Made by a program: the position numbers and the translations under genes. Below the pieces are notes generated by a model. The model did no database searches. It was given only the letters and a program-made list of their open reading frames with translations, and was not told the origin of the DNA. A stretch of 40,177 bases of DNA from Polaromonas sp. (GTDB taxonomy: Bacteria; Pseudomonadota; Gammaproteobacteria; Burkholderiales; Burkholderiaceae_C): assembly GCF_029945895.1 (NCBI RefSeq), contig NZ_JAQSDL010000046.1:1-40177 (forward strand). The letters run 5' to 3'. Below are positions 27,080 to 34,853 of this stretch, one piece after another; the first letter of the stretch is position 1; each line of letters begins with the position of its first letter.

Positions 27080-28610
27080 AATCAATACGCTCAAGGACCC
27101 CGGTGCGTCCGGCCCGCGCCCGCTGCCGGTATGGCAAGCCTCGTTTCGCATGGCCGTGGTCAGCGCGGCCGGACTGATTGCCGCCGGCCTGATGGCGACC
27201 GGCCTCAGCGGTTGCGCCGACATGTCCGGCATTCACCCGCAGGCCAGCCTGCGCGATGTTTCCACCCTCGGACTGGCCGCTGCGTCTGCGACGCCTGCCG
27301 CGGCCGCTGTCGCCGCGCCTGCCGGCGTGGCCACCGAATGGTGGCGCGACTTTGGCGACGAGCAACTCAATGCCCTGGTCGCGCAGGCGCTGCAGAACAA
27401 CCCCAGCCTCAAGCTGGCGCAGGCGCGGCTGGCACGGGCGCAGGCCGTCACCGAGGTCGCCGATGCAGCCACCTTGCCGCAGCTCAATGGCCAGGTCGAT
27501 CTGACGCGCCAGAAGTACAGCGCCAACGGCGCCGTGCCGCCGCCTCTGGCCGGCTCCATCCGCGAAAGCGGCACGGCCCAGCTCAGCGCCAGCTGGGAGA
27601 TCGACTTTTTTGGCAAATACAGTGCCGCGCTCGAAGCCGCCCTGGGCAGTGCACGCGCCGCCCAGGCCGATGCCGACGCCGCCCGCGTGTTGCTGGCCAG
27701 CCAAGTGGCGCGCAGCTATTTCCAGCTCGCGCGTACGCAGGAGCAATTGACGGTGGCACGCCGCACGCTGGCACAGCGCCAGGAAACACTGGCACTGGTT
27801 CAGGACCGCGTCAACGCCGGGCTGGACACCCAGCTCGAGCTGCGCCAGAGCGAAGGCGGCCTGCCCGAGGCGCGCCTGCAGATCGAAACCCTGCAGGAGC
27901 AGCTGGCGCTGGGCCGCAACGCGCTGGGCGCCCTGATTGGGCAACCCGATGGGGCTCTGGCCCTTGTTCCGCCTGCGCTGCCAGCTATAAAAAAAGTAGC
28001 AATGCCGGCACAGCTGCCAGCCGACCTGCTGGGCCGCCGGGCTGACGTCGCCGCGGCGCGCTGGCGTGTCGAGGCCGCCTCCAAGGACGTGGCCAGTGCC
28101 AAAACCCAGTTCTACCCCAACGTCAACCTGGTCGCCTTCGCCGGCTTTTCCAGCATCGGCCTGGGTCGCCTGTTCGATGCCGGCAGCCAGCAGTGGGGCG
28201 TGGGCCCGGCGCTGCGTCTGCCGATTTTTGACGCTGGCCGTCTGCGTGCCAACCTGCGCGGCAAAACCGCCGACCTTGACGGCGCGGTTGAAAGTTACAA
28301 CGCTGCCGTGATCGACGCCGTGCGCGACGTGGCCGACCAGGTGGCCTCCGCCCAGTCCATCACACGTCAGCAGACCGAACAGCGCGCCGCGCAGGAGGCC
28401 GCCGAGGGCGCCTACGACATTGCCGTGCAGCGTTACAAGGCCGGTCTGGGCAACTACCTGCATGTGCTGACGGCTGAGAGCAGTGTGCTGAACCAGCGCC
28501 GCCTGGCGGTGGACCTGGCCGCGCGGGCGCTCGACACCCAGGTGGGCCTGGCCCGCGCGCTGGGCGGTGGGTACACCGCTGCCCCCGCCCCGGCCGTTGC
28601 TCTTCGCTGA
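27069..28610 (+). CDS. NodT-family outer-membrane efflux lipoprotein
   Basis: A 513-residue TolC-like channel subunit of the RND/EmrAB efflux type. The N-terminus has a hydrophobic segment ending in the lipobox LSGC with Cys49 as the lipidation site. Two repeated outer-membrane-efflux units follow, with WWRDFGDEQLNALV, NNPSLKLAQARLARAQA, ISASWEIDFFGKY-like and RLPIFDAGRLRANL motifs, typical of NodT proteins. It would carry substrate across the outer membrane. The start at 27069 overlaps the regulator gene by 11 nt. Residues 306-311 (AIKKVA), in the linker between the two units, coincide with a dispersed 17-nt repeat. The stretch before the lipobox is longer than usual, so a later start at Met28 remains possible. 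Confidence 0.92.
   Translation: MTSEINTLKDPGASGPRPLPVWQASFRMAVVSAAGLIAAGLMATGLSGCADMSGIHPQASLRDVSTLGLAAASATPAAAAVAAPAGVATEWWRDFGDEQLNALVAQALQNNPSLKLAQARLARAQAVTEVADAATLPQLNGQVDLTRQKYSANGAVPPPLAGSIRESGTAQLSASWEIDFFGKYSAALEAALGSARAAQADADAARVLLASQVARSYFQLARTQEQLTVARRTLAQRQETLALVQDRVNAGLDTQLELRQSEGGLPEARLQIETLQEQLALGRNALGALIGQPDGALALVPPALPAIKKVAMPAQLPADLLGRRADVAAARWRVEAASKDVASAKTQFYPNVNLVAFAGFSSIGLGRLFDAGSQQWGVGPALRLPIFDAGRLRANLRGKTADLDGAVESYNAAVIDAVRDVADQVASAQSITRQQTEQRAAQEAAEGAYDIAVQRYKAGLGNYLHVLTAESSVLNQRRLAVDLAARALDTQVGLARALGGGYTAAPAPAVALR
27984..28000 (+). repeat. Dispersed GCTAT...AGC element inside the NodT gene
   Basis: GCTATAAAAAAAGTAGC fits the pattern GCTATNNAWWNNRWAGC. It is in frame and encodes A-I-K-K-V-A, residues 306-311, in a linker. 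Its A-run stands out against the GC-rich surroundings. Confidence 0.65.
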
Positions 28611-28663
28611 CCCCGGTCCCGCACCGACCTTCCGCATCGCCCATTTTTTTCAAGAGCCATCAC

Positions 28664-30019
28664 ATGAACGCAGATCAAAACCAGGCCCCGTCTTCGCCGG
28701 CACCGGCCGCCGCGCCCGCACCCGCACCCGAGAGTGCCTCGACCTACCGCCCCGCAGGCAATGCGACCCGCAGGAAAGCGCTGACCGCGCTGGCCAGCGT
28801 CGTCGTGGTGGCCGGCCTGGGTTGGGCTGTGTATGAATACCTGGTGGCCAGCCACTATGAATCCACCGACAACGCCTACGTGCAGGGCAACGTGATCCAG
28901 ATCACCCCGCAAATCGGCGGCACCGTCATGGCCATCATGGCCGACGACACCGATTTTGTGAAAGCCGGTCAGCCGCTGGTGCAGCTCGATCCGGCCGATG
29001 CCAAGGTTGCGCTGGAGCAGGCCGATGCCGCGCTGGCGCAGGCCGTGCGACAGGTGCGCACGCTGTACGCCAACAACGGCTCGCTGGCCGCGCAGATCAC
29101 CTTGCGCCAGTCGGACGTCGCCCGCGCGCAAAGCGAGATCGCGCGTGCCAACGACGACCTGAACCGGCGCCAGGCCTTGAGCGGCAACGGTGCGGTGTCG
29201 CGCGAAGAACTCAACCATGCCCAGACCCAGCTGGCCAACGCCAAAAGCACCCTGGCTGCCGCCCAGGCCGGTGTGCTGGCCGCGCGTGAACAACTCACCA
29301 GCAACCAGGCGCTGACCGACGGCACCAGCGTCGAGCAGCACCCCAGCGTGCAACTGGCCGCTGCCAAGGTGCGCGAGGCCTGGCTTGCCACGCAGCGCGC
29401 CGCCATGCCCGCGCCGGTCGATGGTTATGTGGCCAAACGCACGGTGCAACTGGGCCAGCGCGTGGCTGCCGGTACACCCATGATGTCCATCATCCCGCTC
29501 AGGCAGGTCTGGGTCGACGCCAACTTCAAGGAAGTTCAGCTGCGCAACATCCGCATCGGCCAGCCCGTCAAACTGACTGCTGACCTCTACGGCAAGAAAG
29601 TGGAATACAAAGGCTCGGTGGCCGGCCTGGGCGTGGGCACGGGCGCCGCCTTTGCCTTGCTGCCGGCCCAAAACGCGACCGGCAACTGGATCAAGGTGGT
29701 GCAGCGCGTACCGGTACGCATCGCGCTTGACCCGCAGCAGCTGGCCGCCAGCCCGCTGCGTGTGGGTCTGTCCATGGACGCCGAGATCGACATCAGCAAC
29801 AAGGACGGCAAGATGCTGGCCGATGCACCGCGCACGGCAGCCGCCTCCCAGACCCAGGTCTATGCCTCGCTGGACAGCGGCGCCAACGCCGAGGTGCGCC
29901 GGGTGATTGCCGCCAACATCGGCCGCGGCCGCGCCGCCGCAGGCAAGCCGGCGGCTGACGCCCCGGTGAGCGCCGCGCCGGCCCTGGCCGCCGCGCCTGC
30001 AGCCGCCATCGCGCACTGA
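28664..30019 (+). CDS. emrA: EmrA-like membrane fusion protein (HlyD family)
   Basis: A 451-residue periplasmic adaptor. An Ala/Pro-rich cytoplasmic N-terminus (1-36) precedes one membrane helix (about 41-61), then the barrel-sandwich motif YESTDNAYVQGNVIQITPQI, a long alpha-hairpin rich in Ala and Gln (about 110-235), and the second lipoyl half with AAMPAPVDGYVAKRTVQLGQ. WVDANFKEVQL is the HlyD/EmrA signature. The C-terminus ends in an Ala/Pro-rich tail. It would bridge the inner-membrane transporter (next gene, 2 nt away) and the NodT channel (previous gene). Confidence 0.94.
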   Translation: MNADQNQAPSSPAPAAAPAPAPESASTYRPAGNATRRKALTALASVVVVAGLGWAVYEYLVASHYESTDNAYVQGNVIQITPQIGGTVMAIMADDTDFVKAGQPLVQLDPADAKVALEQADAALAQAVRQVRTLYANNGSLAAQITLRQSDVARAQSEIARANDDLNRRQALSGNGAVSREELNHAQTQLANAKSTLAAAQAGVLAAREQLTSNQALTDGTSVEQHPSVQLAAAKVREAWLATQRAAMPAPVDGYVAKRTVQLGQRVAAGTPMMSIIPLRQVWVDANFKEVQLRNIRIGQPVKLTADLYGKKVEYKGSVAGLGVGTGAAFALLPAQNATGNWIKVVQRVPVRIALDPQQLAASPLRVGLSMDAEIDISNKDGKMLADAPRTAAASQTQVYASLDSGANAEVRRVIAANIGRGRAAAGKPAADAPVSAAPALAAAPAAAIAH

Positions 30020-30021
30020 GC

Positions 30022-31584
30022 ATGGCCAGCGCCCCCACGCATGTAGCGCACGAGCCGCTCACGGGGTCCGCGCGGACCTGGGGCACGATTGCCCTGTCCG
30101 CCGCCACCTTCATGAACGTGCTGGACACCTCGATTGCCAACGTCTCGCTGCCGGCCATCGCCGGTGACCTGGGGGTCAGCCCCAACCAGGGCACCTGGGT
30201 CATCACCAGCTTTGCCGTCGCCAACGCGATTGCCGTACCGCTGACCGGCTGGCTGTCGCAGCGTTTTGGCCAGGTGCGCCTGTTTGTCGGCAGCGTCATC
30301 CTGTTTGTCATTGCCTCGTGGCTGTGTGGCCTGGCGCCCAACATGACCACGCTGATCGCCTTTCGCGCGTTGCAGGGGTTTGTCGCCGGGCCCATGATTC
30401 CGCTGTCGCAGTCGCTGCTGCTGGCCAGTTACCCGCGTGCGCTGGCGGGGCTGGCGATGGCGATGTGGGCGATGACCACGCTGGTCGCGCCCGTCATGGG
30501 GCCGCTGCTGGGCGGGTGGATCACCGACAACATCTCGTGGCCCTGGATCTTCTACATCAACATTCCCGTCGGCATTGCTGCGGCGCTGGCTTCGTGGGCG
30601 CTGTACCACAAGCGCGAAAGTGTCACCCGCAAGCTGCCGATTGACACCGTGGGGCTGGCCTTGCTGGTGCTGTGGATAGGCGCGCTGCAGATCATGCTGG
30701 ACCTGGGCAAGGAAAACGACTGGTTCCATTCGCCCCTGATCATCGGGCTGGCGGTGACGGCCGCCGTGGGTTTTGCTTTCTTCCTGATCTGGGAACTGAC
30801 GGACGAGCACCCGGTGGTCGAGCTGCGCCTGTTTGCACGCCGCAATTTCTGGGCCGGCACCATCACCACCTCGGTGGCCTACGGCCTGTTTTTCGGCAAC
30901 GTGGTGCTGCTGCCGCTGTGGCTACAGCAGTTCATGGGCTACACCGCCACCGACGCCGGCATGATCATGGCGCCGGTGGGCCTGCTGGCGCTGGTGCTCT
31001 CGCCGCTGGTGGGGAAAACCGTCGGCCGGGTGGACCCGCGCCGTTATGCCACCTTCGCCTTCATGGTGTTCGGGCTGGTGCTGTGGATGCGCTCGAACTT
31101 CAACACCCAGGCCGACTTCGGAACGATTTTGATCCCGACCCTCATCCAGGGCGTGGCGATGGCCTTTTTCTTCATTCCATTGATGACCATCACCATGTCC
31201 GGCCTGTCGCCGGACCGCATGCCGGCGGCCTCGGGCCTGACCAACTTCGTGCGTATCACGGCCGGCGCCATGGGCACCTCGATTGCCACCACGCTGTGGG
31301 AAAGCCGCGCCGCGCTGCACCACGCGCAGCTGGCGGAAACCGTCAACGCCGGCAGCACCGCGGCGCAGGCGGCGCTGTCGGGGCTCACCGCGTCGGGCCT
31401 CACGACCGAACAGGCGCTGGCGCAGATCAACCGGCTGGTGGACCAGCAGGCCTTCATGCTGGCTGCCAACGACATCTTCTGGATCTCGTCCATGCTTTTC
31501 CTGGCCCTGATTCCGCTGGTCTGGCTCACCCATCCGCAAAAAGCCGTGACCGGTGGGCTGGACGCGGCGGCCGGCGCGCATTAA
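30022..31584 (+). CDS. emrB: EmrB-like multidrug efflux transporter, MFS DHA2 family
   Basis: A 520-residue proton-driven drug exporter with about 14 membrane helices. MFS motifs are LDTSIANVSLPAIAGDL (helix 1), WVITSFAVANAIAVPLTGWL and SQRFGQVRLF (motif A), and GPLLGGWITDNISWPWIFYIN (motif C region). The start at 30022 lies 2 nt after the emrA stop. With the MarR regulator, NodT channel and EmrA it forms a complete tripartite pump operon. Substrates are usually hydrophobic uncouplers or antibiotics in the family; none can be assigned here. Confidence 0.95.
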   Translation: MASAPTHVAHEPLTGSARTWGTIALSAATFMNVLDTSIANVSLPAIAGDLGVSPNQGTWVITSFAVANAIAVPLTGWLSQRFGQVRLFVGSVILFVIASWLCGLAPNMTTLIAFRALQGFVAGPMIPLSQSLLLASYPRALAGLAMAMWAMTTLVAPVMGPLLGGWITDNISWPWIFYINIPVGIAAALASWALYHKRESVTRKLPIDTVGLALLVLWIGALQIMLDLGKENDWFHSPLIIGLAVTAAVGFAFFLIWELTDEHPVVELRLFARRNFWAGTITTSVAYGLFFGNVVLLPLWLQQFMGYTATDAGMIMAPVGLLALVLSPLVGKTVGRVDPRRYATFAFMVFGLVLWMRSNFNTQADFGTILIPTLIQGVAMAFFFIPLMTITMSGLSPDRMPAASGLTNFVRITAGAMGTSIATTLWESRAALHHAQLAETVNAGSTAAQAALSGLTASGLTTEQALAQINRLVDQQAFMLAANDIFWISSMLFLALIPLVWLTHPQKAVTGGLDAAAGAH

Positions 31585-31646
31585 GGCTTTCGTTTCGCGC
31601 TGGGCAGCCAGGGGGCCGGTCCGGCGCCGCCGCCCATTTCTCCAGC

Positions 31647-31687
31647 TTGTTTTAAATCAAGCCTTCCGCCCCTGATCGGCTCACAAT
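31647..31687 (+). promoter_or_regulatory. Candidate class II FNR/Anr-dependent promoter
   Basis: TTGTTTTAAATCAA (31647-31660) matches the FNR box TTGAT-N4-ATCAA at nine of ten fixed positions. A -10 element CACAAT lies at 31682-31687. A start point about 7 nt later (31694-31695) puts the box centre near -41.5, the class II activation position. No -35 hexamer is needed in that arrangement. The SDR gene starts about 82 nt downstream. Confidence 0.6.
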
Positions 31688-31703
31688 GAACGACGCAGTT
31701 TCA

Positions 31704-31720
31704 CCGGACGCAGCGTCCGG
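31704..31720 (+). other. Hairpin in the SDR gene leader
   Basis: CCGGACG (31704-31710), loop CAG and CGTCCGG (31714-31720) make a perfect 7-bp hairpin in the presumed untranslated leader, just after the predicted transcription start. It may stabilise the 5' end. Confidence 0.45.
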
Positions 31721-31776
31721 GTTGTCGGGCTGCAGGGGAGCGGCACCGGGCCGCGCAACACTTGAAGGATGAACAC

Positions 31777-32526
31777 ATGCTGAAAAACAAGGTAGCACTC
31801 GTCACCGGTGCGTCGTCGGGCATTGGCCGTGCCATTGCGCTGGTCTGGGCGCGTGAGCGTGCCCGGGTGGTGGTGTCGGACATCAACGAACAGGCCGGCG
31901 AGGAAACGGCCTCGCTGGTGCGGGCGCTGGGCGGTGACGCCGTGTTTGTGGCGGCCGACGTCGGCAAGCCCCAGGACGGCGAGGCGCTGGTGGCGCGCAC
32001 CCTGGCGCTGCACGGCCGGCTCGACATCGCCTGCAACAACGCCGGCATAGGCGGCCCGCAGGCCCCGACCGCCGACTACCCGCTGGACGGCTGGGCCCAG
32101 GTCATCAATATCAATCTGTCGGGCGTGTTCTACGGCATGAAATACCAGATTGCCGCCATGCTCAAAACCGGGGGTGGCTCCATCATCAACGTGGCCTCCA
32201 TCCTCGGCGCTGTCGGTTTTGCCGGCGCCCCGGCCTACACCGCCGCCAAACACGGCGTGCTGGGGCTGACCAAAGCGGCCGCGCTCGAATACAGCGCACA
32301 CGGCGTGCGTGTCAACGCGGTCGGGCCGGGCTTCATCCACACCCCCATGATCAGCGGCCTGGAAGACGACCCTGCCATCAACGCCATGCTGGTCGGTGCC
32401 CATCCGATAGGGCGCCTGGGCCGCGCCGAGGAAGTGGCTGAGCTGGTGGCCTGGTTGTCCTCGGACAAGGCTTCTTTTGTGACCGGTTCCTACTATCCGG
32501 TTGACGGTGGCTACCTGGCGCGCTGA
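31777..32526 (+). CDS. Short-chain dehydrogenase/reductase
   Basis: A 249-residue classical SDR oxidoreductase. The nucleotide loop TGASSGIG is at 10-17, NNAG at 87-90, and the catalytic tetrad is Asn112, Ser141, Tyr154 and Lys158 (YTAAK). Asp35 after the second strand suggests NAD(H) preference. The C-terminus VTGSYYPVDGGYLAR is typical of the glucose/3-oxoacyl dehydrogenase group. The substrate is unknown. The start at 31777 follows GAAGGA at proper spacing; a TTG at 31762 is less likely. The gene stands alone, with a possible FNR-type promoter upstream suggesting oxygen-linked expression, and with a dispersed repeat 15 nt after its stop. Confidence 0.93.
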   Translation: MLKNKVALVTGASSGIGRAIALVWARERARVVVSDINEQAGEETASLVRALGGDAVFVAADVGKPQDGEALVARTLALHGRLDIACNNAGIGGPQAPTADYPLDGWAQVININLSGVFYGMKYQIAAMLKTGGGSIINVASILGAVGFAGAPAYTAAKHGVLGLTKAAALEYSAHGVRVNAVGPGFIHTPMISGLEDDPAINAMLVGAHPIGRLGRAEEVAELVAWLSSDKASFVTGSYYPVDGGYLAR

Positions 32527-32541
32527 AATCATCGACTCTTT

Positions 32542-32600
32542 GCTATTTATTCGATAGCTGTCCGCGCTTGACAGGAAAGGGCTACAGGCCTGAAAGGCTT
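32542..32600 (+). repeat. Dispersed GCTAT...AGC element, intergenic copy 2
   Basis: The core GCTATTTATTCGATAGC (32542-32558) has perfect GCTAT/ATAGC arms. It continues CTGTCCGCGCTTGACAGG and GGGCTACAGGCC, paralleling the sequence after the copy at 4341. The rest of the 230-bp gap before the next gene (32601-32756) has no promoter I can identify, only the GCTTCACAGGAAAA ribosome-binding region. Confidence 0.7.
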
Positions 32601-32756
32601 GAAGTTCCGGCGTGATGCCGGGTGTGCGCCCGCAGCCACCTGGCCATTCCGTGCGCGACCCGTCAGGCAGCTCACGCCGGGCGGCCGGCCTTGTTATCCT
32701 CGGACGTTGCTGCCGGGTCCCATGCCCGCACGGCGCAGCTTCACAGGAAAATTCAC

Positions 32757-33689
32757 ATGCCAAAAAACGCCGGCTCACTCAAGGCCGTTCTCTATGCGCT
32801 GGGCGCCAACGGCGGCATTGCGCTGGCCAAGGCGGTGGCCGCTTTTTTCACCGGCAGCGGCGCCATGCTGGCCGAGGCCCTGCACAGCTTTGCGGATTGC
32901 GCCAACCAGGTCCTGCTGCTCGTCGGCATGCGGCAGGCGAAGCAGGCACCGACACTGGACCACCCCATGGGTTACGGCCGCGTCGTTTACTTCTGGTCCA
33001 TGATGGTCGGCGTCCTTCTTTTCAGCATCGGCGGCCTGTTTTCAGTCTGGCACGGGAGCCGGGCACTGCTGCACCCCGAACCCGTGAAGTACCTGCTGCC
33101 CTCCCTGGGCGTGCTGCTGGTCGCCATGGTCCTTGAAACCGTCAGCCTGCGCGGCGCCTTGCAAGCCCTGGCGCCGGAACGCGGCGACAAGAGCCTGTGG
33201 CGCTGGTTTCGCGAGACGCGGCAATCGGAACTGCTGGTGATTGCCGGTGAGGACATTGCAGCCCTCGCCGGACTGAGCCTGGCCTTTGTCGCGCTGCTGC
33301 TGACGGCCCTCACGGGAAACCCGATTTTTGATGCCCTGGGTTCGATCGCGGTCGGGCTGCTGCTGATCGGCGTCTCGTTCGCCGTCACCATCGAGGTCAA
33401 AAGCCTCATCACCGGCGAGTCCGCATCGCCCGAGATGCGCACCGCCATCACCGAGTTCGTCGCCGCCCAGCCGGAGGTGGAGCGCATCGTCAACCTGATC
33501 ACTTTCCAGCTGGGTGACGAGATCGCCGTCGCGGTCAAGGCAAAAATGGTCGCGATGCCCAGCGCCGAGGCGCTGGTTTCTGCCATTGACGACGTGGAAG
33601 AGCGGATGCAGGCCCGTTTTCCGGGTCTGCGCTGGTCATTCTTCGAGCCCGATGCCGGCAAACCGGAAGCGACATCGGCTGGCCTGTGA
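32757..33689 (+). CDS. Cation diffusion facilitator, ZnT9-like
   Basis: A 310-residue divalent-cation transporter. Six membrane helices are expected in the first 215 residues. Helix 2 has the metal-site motif HSFADCAN (43-50, with His43 and Asp47), followed by HPMGYGRVVYFWS (69-81). In helix 5 the usual HxxxD pair is replaced by Glu165-Asp166 in GEDIAALAG, as in the SLC30A9/ZnT9 branch. The C-terminal cytoplasmic domain (about 225-300) has EVERIVNLITFQLGDEIAVAVKAKM. The unusual second half-site makes classic zinc export doubtful; the cation is unassigned. The start at 32757 follows CACAGGAAAA. It is convergent with the next gene, 16 nt apart. Confidence 0.9.
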   Translation: MPKNAGSLKAVLYALGANGGIALAKAVAAFFTGSGAMLAEALHSFADCANQVLLLVGMRQAKQAPTLDHPMGYGRVVYFWSMMVGVLLFSIGGLFSVWHGSRALLHPEPVKYLLPSLGVLLVAMVLETVSLRGALQALAPERGDKSLWRWFRETRQSELLVIAGEDIAALAGLSLAFVALLLTALTGNPIFDALGSIAVGLLLIGVSFAVTIEVKSLITGESASPEMRTAITEFVAAQPEVERIVNLITFQLGDEIAVAVKAKMVAMPSAEALVSAIDDVEERMQARFPGLRWSFFEPDAGKPEATSAGL

Positions 33690-33705
33690 CAGCTTGCTTT
33701 CCCCT

Positions 33706-34707
33706 TCACGAAGCCTGGACGTCAACCACCACCTTGCCCGCTGTGCGACCCGACGCCACCAGCGCATGCGCCTCACCGGCGGTGTCGAACCCGAAACGAT
33801 GCGGGTCCAGCAGCGGCATGAGCTTGCCCGCCTCAACCAGGGCCGCGGCTTCGGCCAGAATCCGGCCATGGTGGGTCCGGCCTTGCCCGGTGATCATCGG
33901 GATCAGCGTGAACACGCCAGAGTAGGTGCCGGCGCGGAAAGAAAGCGGTGCCAGTTTGTGGGTGCCCCAGCCCAGGCAGCTCACCACATGCCCGCCGTAC
34001 ATGCGCACGAGTTCGAATGACGCGTCCAGCACCGGGCCGCCCACGGTGTCGTACACCACGTCGAAACCCTGCCCGGTCGTGTGCAGGGCCACATAGTCCG
34101 CCGGCCCGGTTTTTTCATAGTCGATCGCGACGGCCCCATAAGCTTCGATCACGTCTTTCTGGGCGGCCGCTCCGGTAGCGAAAACCTCAGCGCCTTTGGC
34201 CACGGCCAACTGAACGACGACGTGCCCGACACCACCGGCACCGCCTTGGACCAGCACCTTCTGGCCAGGCTGGACCTGGGCTCTGTCGACAAGCCCTTCC
34301 CAGGCCGTGATCACGCTGAGCGGGAGGGCGGCTGCCTCGCGCATGGTCAGGTTGTGGGGTTTTTTTGCGAGCAGCCTGGCGTCGACCGCTGCGTATTCCG
34401 CGAGCGACCCCTGCAGGCCTCCCACGCCTCCGGTCAGTCCGTACACGTCGTCGCCCACCTTGAATGCCGTCACACCGGCGCCTACCGCCTCGACCGTGCC
34501 GGCCAGATCCATCCCCAGGACGGCCGGCAAGGGGTGCCGGGCATGCGCCGCGTTGCCGGAACGAATCTTCGTGTCCAGCGGGTTGACGCCGCTGGCCATG
34601 ATCCGCACCAGGACCTGGCCGGGGCCAGCCAGAGGCTTGGCAATCTCTGTGAGTTTGAAGGGCGCCTGGTGGGTCTCGAGCACCAAAGCCTGCATGGTCG
34701 TTGTCAT
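33706..34707 (-). CDS. Zinc-free quinone oxidoreductase-like MDR protein
   Basis: A 333-residue medium-chain dehydrogenase/reductase. GroES-like half: ASGVNPLDTKIRSG (38-51), LGMDLAGTVEAVG; Rossmann half: GGAGGVG (155-161). The structural and catalytic zinc cysteines are missing, so it belongs to the quinone oxidoreductase/crotonyl reductase side of the superfamily and should use NADPH. The start at 34707 follows CAGGAGTG. It is divergent from a LysR regulator at 34854 that probably controls it. It is only distantly like the PIG3 enzyme at 4409, so the two are not recent copies. The substrate is unknown. Confidence 0.9.
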   Translation of the reverse strand: MTTTMQALVLETHQAPFKLTEIAKPLAGPGQVLVRIMASGVNPLDTKIRSGNAAHARHPLPAVLGMDLAGTVEAVGAGVTAFKVGDDVYGLTGGVGGLQGSLAEYAAVDARLLAKKPHNLTMREAAALPLSVITAWEGLVDRAQVQPGQKVLVQGGAGGVGHVVVQLAVAKGAEVFATGAAAQKDVIEAYGAVAIDYEKTGPADYVALHTTGQGFDVVYDTVGGPVLDASFELVRMYGGHVVSCLGWGTHKLAPLSFRAGTYSGVFTLIPMITGQGRTHHGRILAEAAALVEAGKLMPLLDPHRFGFDTAGEAHALVASGRTAGKVVVDVQAS

Positions 34708-34801
34708 GGTCGCACTCCTGAATGAGTAAACAAGTTAATGAGCAAATAGATGGACTGCGCAAGGGGCAGACCAGAAGCGAATATTGGTCCGTGCATCAAT
34801 G

Positions 34802-34848
34802 AATTGCAAACAACAACTTTGACATTTATCCATGCAATTTTGTATAGT
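34802..34848 (+). promoter_or_regulatory. LysR gene promoter, with inverted repeat across the -35
   Basis: TTGACA (34819-34824) and TATAGT (34843-34848) with an 18-nt spacer make a near-consensus promoter. Transcription should start at about 34855, at the ATG (34854) itself, so the messenger may be leaderless. AATTGCA (34802-34808) and TGCAATT (34833-34839) are perfect arms around a 24-nt gap that straddles the -35. Confidence 0.75.
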
Positions 34849-34853
34849 GCGGC

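Noticed and set aside
31686..31772. 28-codon leader peptide before the SDR gene
   Set aside because: Its ATG overlaps the proposed -10 element and there is no ribosome-binding site.
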